Shown: one piece after another, positions 57,141-64,000 of the stretch
Position numbering within the stretch: position 1 is the first letter of the stretch
Layout: every line of letters begins with the position of its first letter
Assembly: GCA_949592205.1 (NCBI GenBank)
Contig: CATIUR010000001.1
Coordinates: 260,282,250 to 260,346,249 of the forward strand
Length of the DNA stretch: 64,000 nucleotides
Origin: Helichrysum umbraculigerum
Lineage: Eukaryota > Streptophyta > Magnoliopsida > Asterales > Asteraceae
Direction of reading: 5' to 3'
Program-made: the position numbers and the translations under genes
Notes under the pieces: model-generated
Database searches by the model: none
Told to the model about the DNA's origin: nothing
What the model saw: only the letters and a program-made list of their open reading frames with translations

Positions 57141-58907
57141 AGTTTTTGGCGCCGCTGCCGGGGAACACTTAACCGGTTGGACTATTGTTCTGCCGGGGAA
57201 CACTTAACCGGTTGGACTTATGTTCTATCGGGGAACGGGTGCTTATTCGATTAAGTTGGAAACTATAAAAAAAATAATTAAAAAATAATAATAATAAAAA
57301 ATTTAAAAAAATAATGTTTTGTATAAAATTGTTTATATGTTAATTATATGTATATGCTTGTTATATAGTTTAATATTTAATGAAGCGAAGATTTTGAATT
57401 TGGTTTGCACAGACTCTCAACCGGTGGTTGTGCGCACAAGCAGGCGGTTGGAAGGGCTGTTTTTGCCACAAGATTCTGTTGTCTGCTCTGTTTGTTAATA
57501 AGTAGTTTTAACTTTTAATTATTTTATATTTTATTTTCTTGTTCTACTTTTTGTTTTCTTTGTTTTTGCAGTTTTGAACTTTGTGGGTGTGTTCCCTGAA
57601 AAACCTCACGAGACTATAACTCGTCCACTTGGGATACCGAGGGGTTTAAAGGCTTGTTGCATACGTTAAATGCAACCGTGATGCCTACGGAAGTGTGCTG
57701 TTGTATATTTTCAGAATCAGATCAAGAAAGTATTTTTCTTCAAGATCAGGGGAGTTTTCTGTTCACTTCTTTTCTATTCCATATCTTACGATTCCTTGTT
57801 TTGCAATGAGGACATTGCTTTATTTTAAGTGGGGGATGGGGGAAAAGAAGTGTGTTTGTCCTGAGTTATAAAGCAATAAATATTGGTAGACTTTAGAACT
57901 TTGTTTTAAGGCATTTTTAGGAAACATGGCTAGAAAGCATTCTATGTTAGTCATTTTTCAACCCAAATTTTTCTTTTAAAAATGTATTCTGTTTAAATTT
58001 AGAAAATCTTGTAACAAATCTGGGAAATTCAAAGGATAATTTGAATTTAAATTTCTAAAATATTAGATAGTTCATCATGTGATGTATCGATAGCCAATCT
58101 ATGTGTAAGTTGTTGAGCTATTAAATAAAATTAATGCAAGAAGTATGCGATATTCCGAGAGGAACTTTAGCAATGTATGACTTTAGTCTTAATTCTTATA
58201 TATGATAGCGTGCGATATGCCATAATTTTGGAATTTAATTAAAATTATTTGGGGATATACTGGGTGTTGTTTCCTTTGTTGTACGTAAGTACAGACCTGG
58301 TCTCCGCCAGTATATTTAATGAAAAATAGCAAAAAGGGTTTAAATGAACTCATGAAAATGTAGTCAAATTATGTTGTTTTGTTGTACTGAGGTACAGACC
58401 TGCCACCAATGGTTTCACTAAAAAGTTATTATGCTAAACCAAAGTCAAGTTATGTCGCTCTATTGTGTTGAGGCACAGACCTGTCACCAATGTCTTGACT
58501 TGAAAAATGATTATTTTAATTGGATATCCATAATATGTGTAATATTAGCACGTTATATGTATGAGGGTATTTTGCTATTGGGAATCAAGGGTAAAGCCTG
58601 CGATAATAATAATAATATAAGCTTAATTTCTGAAAAATAGATTGTTTAGGTGGACAACAATATCGATAATCCTTGTGAGTTATCTTTTATGCCTAATAAA
58701 AATGAATGAGAAAATTGGGTTTCCTATAAGAGTTTCTTGATTGCTAAATCTTAAGGTAGAATTATTTTTAAGATTAAAATTTGGTTTGCGAAATGCTAGC
58801 TAGTATGTAATCCCAACGCGCCCTTGTTTGCCTACTAAATTTTGTCGTTTATAAGTTTTAAATCGATAGTCTACTTGAGGGCAAGTAGAATTTAAGTGGG
58901 GGATGTT
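57141..58907 (+). other. Second internal region of array C
   Basis: 1767 bp, close to 55155-56919. Primer site at 57147-57166, internal hairpin module at 57803-57846 (GCAATG-AGGA-CATTGC plus purines), three ACAGACCTG units at 58270-58503, terminal hairpin and polypurine tract at 58870-58907. The short ORF after the splice-acceptor-like site has a stop here. Confidence 0.85.
58870..58907 (+). other. Terminal hairpin and polypurine tract, C copy 2
   Basis: Same 8-bp stem and AGGG loop as in copy 1, immediately before LTR C3. Confidence 0.87.
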
Positions 58908-60506
58908 TGATAAATGCCAAAATGTACTAGATTATAGTACTAATTACCCCCTTGTTGGATAGATTTCTAATGCATTTTATGTGAATAAGATACTCATTTC
59001 ATTCAAATTTGCATTTAGGAGTTTATTTGGAGCTTGGATCAAAAAGAAGCAGAAAACGAGTTTATTTTGGAGAAAAGTTGCTAAAATAATGAAAAGATAG
59101 ACAAGAGAGGATTGGATCGAAGTGTAAATGAAGCTCGAATCGGAAAGAGAACGAAAGATGAGCTGAAAATGGAAGAAAAGTGAAAAATCTGGAAAAATCA
59201 TTCCATCCGCCGTATGGATTAATCCATACGCTGGATGGATCGAAAACCACAGGCCCAGGCTTACGCGGGACTGGGCTGGGCTTATATCCAATCCATACGC
59301 CGGATGGAATAATCCATCTGCCGTATGGATCACTTTTCAAGCCATTTAAGTCCGATTTTAGGGCTTTCAATTCAAAACTTCATATACCTAAACCCAGACG
59401 AATAGCAGCCGACCAAGAGGGGTTTTTCCCCCATTTTGGGAGCGAAATGATGGCGATTCGGAGGCGGAAAAGTCTAGGATCAATTCCTATTGATTCTACT
59501 TCATTCGGTTTATGATTCGGTTTGCTTATCTTGTTCTGATTTCAATTCAAACATGGTCTATGTGTTTCGTTTGGAATATTGAATCTGATTTTGTACAATT
59601 GAATCATGAATTAGATTATGTATATTGTTTAGTTAATAATCTTGGATTATGATCGTTTGAAGGTTATAATTGTGTTTTGGATCAATTGTCTGATTGAATA
59701 TTGTTATGTTATCCATGAATCCTTATTTATTGGTGATTGTTAGTCATTATTTCTTAACATGGTTGATAATATTGATGAGATTGAATTTCTTTAATATTAT
59801 TGATTATTGATGGTTATTAATTTTAGAGTTTTTGACCATTGCTAAATATATTGAGTTTGATAGGTTAAGAAAATAAGAACTAGACAATCTAAAATGAATA
59901 AGACAATAAGAAATTATTGAGTATTATTGAGTCATACCATTAGGGTTAATCATAACAAGTTGTGAATACTTAATGCACAATCTAGGGAAACACACGCAAT
60001 AGAGCAAGAAACTTTCGACATCGGATCAATGTTTAATGTGGAACTCTAGGTTGTAGAAATTAGTTGGACCCGGAAAGTTGGCTAATTTACATTTAACTTG
60101 GACTCTTTGATTAGTATCTAAGTTAATATAAAAGAAATCACAATCAGACAATCAAAACACATGAACCGGATAATATGAATCTGAGGTGAAGACTCTAAGC
60201 AATTACATGTCTATCTCCAATTGTTTATCTGTTCATTCTATCTTGTTTTATGTTGTTTGGTTTGGTTATTTAGTTCATATTGAACGTTCGTACGGAACTA
60301 AAACGTAACCCCTATTTTACTGCTTTCTGAATAATTCCAATTCAATTGAATAACATTGTTCCTGTATTCTTGTGTTCCTGTGATCGACCTGGACTTACTA
60401 TAGCTATACTATTCCGATCGGGTATTCTTGCCTGGTTGTGTGATAGTATTGATTGGTATATCCTGTACTTTATAAATAATAAAACTAGACGCTTTCACAC
60501 GCATCA
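58908..60506 (+). mobile_element. LTR C3
   Basis: 1599 bp, close to C1. Palindrome array at 59202-59330. Ends ACACGCATCA followed by CTGGT and the right part of the B LTR. Confidence 0.92.
59202..59330. repeat. ATCCATACGNCGGATGG palindrome array in C3
   Basis: As in C1, with base changes inside some stems (for example ACGCTGGATGG). Confidence 0.85.
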
Positions 60507-61574
60507 CTGGTTTATATCATAGATGGTTGAACTTTAATACAAACTTAGTTTAAAATAGCCCAGAGTGACCACAAAGTATGTGATACCGGAAAGACCACAG
60601 CAAACGGCACTGTACTTCGTATAGCGTTGGAAACACCACTGGTGGAGTACAAATACATGGAAGCTAAGGAAATGTCGGTGGTTGAAGACTGTATAACATC
60701 CTGGTTAGAAATCAAAGCTGTGGAAATGCTTAATCGCACTGTACACCATTAGTACACCCAGGACCTGGAAAGATGTGGAAATGCTTAACTGCACTGTACA
60801 CCGTTAGTACCTCTCGGGTTTGGAAAACTGTGAGAATGCATAAATTGCCATGTACACCGTAATGAAAGCTCTGGACTAAACCATAACCATTAATGTAAAG
60901 TTAACAGTCACCAAACCAAGTCTTAATCTTAAATGCCTTGCTTGACTTCGTTGTCCCCGTAGTGTTAAGAAAGGTCGGAACCCTAGTGGGTATGCTACTC
61001 TATCTCATGCACCCAGGAATTAACATTCCAAGAAGGGTCGTTACTCCGTCACTGGATAACGTTGAAGATTTGAGCATCCTCCTCCGATCAGACTCAATCT
61101 GGCCTAGTACTCAGTGACATACTGGTTGGTCTCCCCAATTAGTAGGGTGCTAGTGTTTACACTACGATCAACTAAGCTCAGGTAGGAAACAAACCTTTAA
61201 AAGACGTTTTCATATCAAAACCCTAGCATCACCCCCGCATAAACTAACAAAGTTATAACAAACACATCTCCTCCATACTGATTACATCCCTATTTCTATT
61301 TTCTGGTTATTTACTTTTTTATTTAATTGTTTTAATTTACGGACCTAAGTAACAAAACCCCCACTCAAATCATTTTAAAACCCATCACTAAACTGAACAA
61401 TTTGTCCCGATACTTCCGTTTCACAATATGATTAGCTTGAAGAACGACCCTATGTCATACTGCTGTTATACAGCTGTAGTAAACTTAGGTCCATAGCATT
61501 ACAAATTTAAAACTACCCCATTGTCGTTGCCTCCTTCCGTTGCGAAGAAGACCGTGTCGGATCGAGGCGTGACA
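60507..61574 (+). mobile_element. 3' LTR of B, right part
   Basis: Resumes after array C and includes the roughly 735-bp segment missing from the 5' LTR. Ends ATCGAGGCGTGACA before AGAAC. It contains repeated CTGTACACCGTTAGTAC-like phrases shared with H, X2 and the 5' LTR. Confidence 0.9.
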
Positions 61575-62688
61575 AGAACTTTTGGAACATTTGTGATCTG
61601 ACCATTTATCCAGATACTCTGCATGAAATAAACTGATCCCTGTTATGCTACTATGCTGCATGTTCTTGTTTGATTGTTGCTTTAGGGTTTGCATGCTAGT
61701 ATCACTTGTGTTGTTGGATATATGATTAGGTTTTTAGATATATATTAATTGCATACACCAGTTTAAAATGCATATAATCGTTATGATGATTTATATGAAA
61801 TAATGATGAACAATTTAACTAGCCGTTAGACCAGACCATCCCAACTTGTTTCGGTGGGAAACCCATGTTCATGTTTTTGTTTATTTAACAATTCATGCCA
61901 TGATTCGGATATCTCAAATGTCCGAGATTGGGGAACAAGACTCGAGGATGGTTGTTGGTTAAATTGGTCACTACATTTGGGACAACTTCCGGTGTAGTGT
62001 ACATTCCATAGATGTTATCCATGTGACATGTTATTTATCTAATTGCGGACAACTCTACGTTAGATAGATAATAGGCTGGGAGCTGTGGATCATTAGGAAA
62101 TATATAACCAGTCCAGGATAGACAACAAGGAACCTTTAATGAAGAAATGGAAATAACGTAAAACAGCTGAATACCTGGTATAGCGTTGGAAACACCTTTG
62201 GTGTAGTACAAATACGTGGAAGCAATGGAAAGGCTGTAGGTAGAGTACTTTGTTAAATCATTGGATGTTCCAAGTTCGTCTGTTGAATCCTGTGCCCGTC
62301 ATCTTAACTAATGCCTTAACTATAATAACTACCCCTAAATAGCATATACGGATGTCATAGTAAACACACGCTTAACCTATAGTTCTCGTAGCCACCTCAC
62401 CACATTTACTTTATTTTAGTTTTAAATTAATTAGTTAGAAAACAAAACAAAACCCCTATCAACTCTTGAAAACCAGCTAAATCATAAAAGATAATTGAAA
62501 TCCTTTAATCCCATGCCCATTGTAGTTTGAAGAACGACCCTAGGTCATACCTATCGTTGTACTCACCCATAGCTTTAGTATACTTAGGCCCAGCAAATAT
62601 AAAATATAAAACCCACTGATCGTCATGCCCAGCAGAAGGTTCGCAATGACAGGACGCGATTCCTAAACCGACCGTCGGGCGTGCATCA
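61575..62688 (+). mobile_element. 3' LTR of element H, right part
   Basis: Resumes after the AGAAC duplication and ends GGGCGTGCATCA; next come in-frame copia codons. With 33057-34329 it forms an LTR of about 2.38 kb. No gene. Confidence 0.82.
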
Positions 62689-63519
62689 GAACTTCTCCAA
62701 CGAGCTGGTTTGTTCGATTCGAAACCGATGCCATCTCCCATGCCCGCACTCAGCTCACTTTCTCTTGCTGATAGTGAGGTTTTTTCTAATCCACCTAAGT
62801 ATCGTCAAGTTGTTGGGGCTCTCTAATATGTCACCCTATCTCGGCCTGATATCTCATTTGCGGTTAATAAAGTGTGCCAATTTATGCATGCTCCGACTAT
62901 TAATCATTGGTCTGCAGTCAAACGGATTTTACGCTACCTTCATGGTACTGTTGATTATGGCATGCTCATTTGTCGAGCATCTGGTTTCAAGCTTCAGGCT
63001 TTTACTGATGTACATTGGCATGGTGGCTTATCTTCCGATGTCTCATCTATTCATGCGCATTCTGATGCTGATTGGGCTGGTTGTCCCAATGATAATCGGT
63101 CCACGGGGGGCTTTGCTATCTATCTGGGATCTATCCTCATTTCATGGATAGCTCGCAAACAACGTACAGTTTCCCGTTCGTCAACTGAAGCCGAGTATAA
63201 AGCACTTGCTGACACTGTAGCTGATGTCACCTGACTTCAGGCTCTTTTGCAAGAACTTCGTATTGGTACTACTAAAGCTCCTATTTTATGGTGTGACAAC
63301 CTTGGTGCAACCTATCTCTCTGCTAATCCTGTTTTTCATGCGCGCACAAAACATGTGGAAGTCGATTTTCACTTTGTTCGAGAAAAGGTTGCACAAGGAG
63401 GTCTTCGGGTACAATTTATCTCCACAGCTGATCAAGTTGCCGATATCTTCACAAAACCGTTGTCAACTCCTCAGTTCCTCTTCTTACGATCCAAGCTACA
63501 GGTCGTTCCTCATCCTTAG
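62689..63519 (+). pseudogene. Copia RT end and RNase H, two in-frame stops
   Basis: One frame through the whole stretch: end of RT (LLQRAGLFDSKPMPSPM type, then SRPDISFAVNKVCQFMH), RNase H with SDADWAGCPNDNRSTGG, SSTEAEYKAL and KHVEVDFHFVRE, and ADIFTKPL near the end; normal stop at 63517-63519. Stops interrupt at 62824-62826 (TAA) and 63232-63234 (TGA, where relatives have Trp), both explained by single transitions. An insertion of about 20 codons with an FTDVHWHG/HSDADWAG echo precedes the DADWAG motif. H lies directly upstream, so this copia was the oldest host of the nest. Confidence 0.88.
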
Positions 63520-63520
63520 C

Positions 63521-63667
63521 TTGCGGGGGCGTATTAAACTATGTACTTAAATAGTAATAGCTTATATTAGAGGGTATACAAGTGTAATATTATCATCTAT
63601 ATATATGATACAATTCCTGTGGAATTATAAGTAATATATCAGTGAATATTATACATAATATACAACT
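63521..63667 (+). mobile_element. Polypurine tract and short 3' LTR of the host copia
   Basis: TTGCGGGGGCG (63521-63531) is the polypurine tract; TATTAAACTATG may be a decayed TGTTAAAC LTR start. The right end near ATACAACTA is a guess. Confidence 0.45.
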
Positions 63668-64000
63668 ATCGTCGAGTTACGAATTACAAAAAAAATATTA
63701 TTTCGATGCATAGCGCAGGTATTATGCTAGTGTAGCATTAATAGCGTATATAATCATACCTTGCCAAAATTTTAGTAGCATATAAATGTCAAATAAACCC
63801 AAGCTGTATATGTTACGAAAGGATGCAAAGTGGGTTTTTCTTAAAATTTGGTTATTACAAGGCCAATTTGATCTACCTTCTTGAGTACAAATTATCTTTT
63901 CTTAATTTTTATGGATCCAAGTTAATTGTTAAAATATACTCCGTATAAAATTGGGTTGAGGCTGTGAGTTGTTTAACAAGATTAAATTTTTCTACTAGGA
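63668..64000. other. AT-rich DNA, nothing recognised
   Basis: No ORF, repeat or motif that I can support. It could be the flank of the oldest copia or part of its LTR. Confidence 0.5.

Larger units (their letters stand above)
53562..60506 (+). mobile_element. Tandem non-coding Athila/Tat-like array C
   Basis: LTR C1 (53562-55154), internal 55155-56919, LTR C2 (56920-57140), internal 57141-58907, LTR C3 (58908-60506). Flanks are CTTGT (53557-53561) and CTGGT (60507-60511), a 4-of-5 target duplication; the same site in the B 5' LTR reads CTGGT. Each internal copy has a tRNA-Asp-type primer site and a polypurine tract but no gag or pol. Confidence 0.92.
34330..61574 (+). mobile_element. Athila/Tat-like element B
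   Basis: AGAAC is duplicated at 34325-34329 and 61575-61579, in the middle of the H LTR. Order: 5' LTR (34330-36007), tRNA-Asp primer site, gag and protease fragments, 3' non-coding piece, 3' LTR (52208-53561 and 60512-61574). RT, RNase H and integrase are gone. Three later insertions (X2, copia T, array C) account for most of its 27 kb. Confidence 0.92.

Noticed and set aside
36014..57166. tRNA gene fragments at primer sites
   Set aside because: Only 18-20 bases matching the tRNA 3' end; these are primer binding sites, with no cloverleaf around them.
56443..58640. 69-codon frame present in both C internals
   Set aside because: The internals are nearly identical duplicates, so shared openness is expected; no motif and no promoter.
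62689..63519. Host gene for a retrovirus-related protein
   Set aside because: In-frame stops, and directly followed by a polypurine tract and LTR-like sequence.

Overview
This window is plant repeat DNA: long terminal repeat (LTR) retrotransposons inserted into one another, with no host gene, rRNA or tRNA gene that I can support. The element types (chromodomain Tekay/Del-like Ty3/gypsy, Athila/Tat-like Ty3/gypsy primed by tRNA-Asp, and Ty1/copia with an extra 3' reading frame) point to a eudicot. The extra copia frame and the overall flavour suggest Asteraceae, which is an inference. The setting looks like heterochromatin with repeated insertion.

Nested map, outermost first. A decayed + strand copia (62689-63519 plus a short LTR) hosts Athila/Tat-like element H (+), whose 5' part lies left of the window. 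H is seen as an integrase end (7177-7311), a broken 3' ORF (7650-8171), non-coding DNA to 9964 and 32897-33056, and a 3' LTR split into 33057-34329 and 61575-62688. H carries three insertions. (1) A + strand Tekay element P (2422-7176), itself cut by LTR S1 (1-2421). (2) A minus strand tandem Tekay array A (9965-32896, target duplication TCGTG) with layout LTR-internal-LTR-internal-LTR. It holds solo LTR D (18006-23838, duplication GTTTC), which holds solo LTR S2 (19986-22402, duplication ATTAT); one LTR also carries a small hAT element (12229-12434). (3) Inside H's 3' LTR, Athila/Tat-like element B (+, 34330-61574, duplication AGAAC).

B in turn contains solo LTR X2 in gag (37104-39483, duplication ATATC), a minus strand copia (about 40924-51937) with a small copia-like element E inside it, and in its own 3' LTR a second tandem array C (53562-60506). 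C again has the layout LTR-internal-LTR-internal-LTR, this time non-coding and with a shrunken middle LTR.

What stands out: two independent tandem retroelement arrays, each with one shared outer target duplication; an 8-bp covarying stem with an AGGR loop just before the polypurine tract of H, B and C, with a second hairpin-plus-polypurine module inside H and C; short palindromic or transcription-factor-like motif arrays in almost every LTR family, different in sequence but similar in layout (GTGTCGC, ACGTCGC, TGTGTCGCA, AACGCGATCC hairpins, CCGTATACGGCC, ATCCATACG, 18 W-box-like GGTCA units, 13 MYB-core-like CAGTT units); and a 164-codon ORF upstream of gag in array A. Most coding sequence is broken by stops and frameshifts. 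The most intact frame is the pol of P. All similarity statements were made by eye; no alignment or database search was run.
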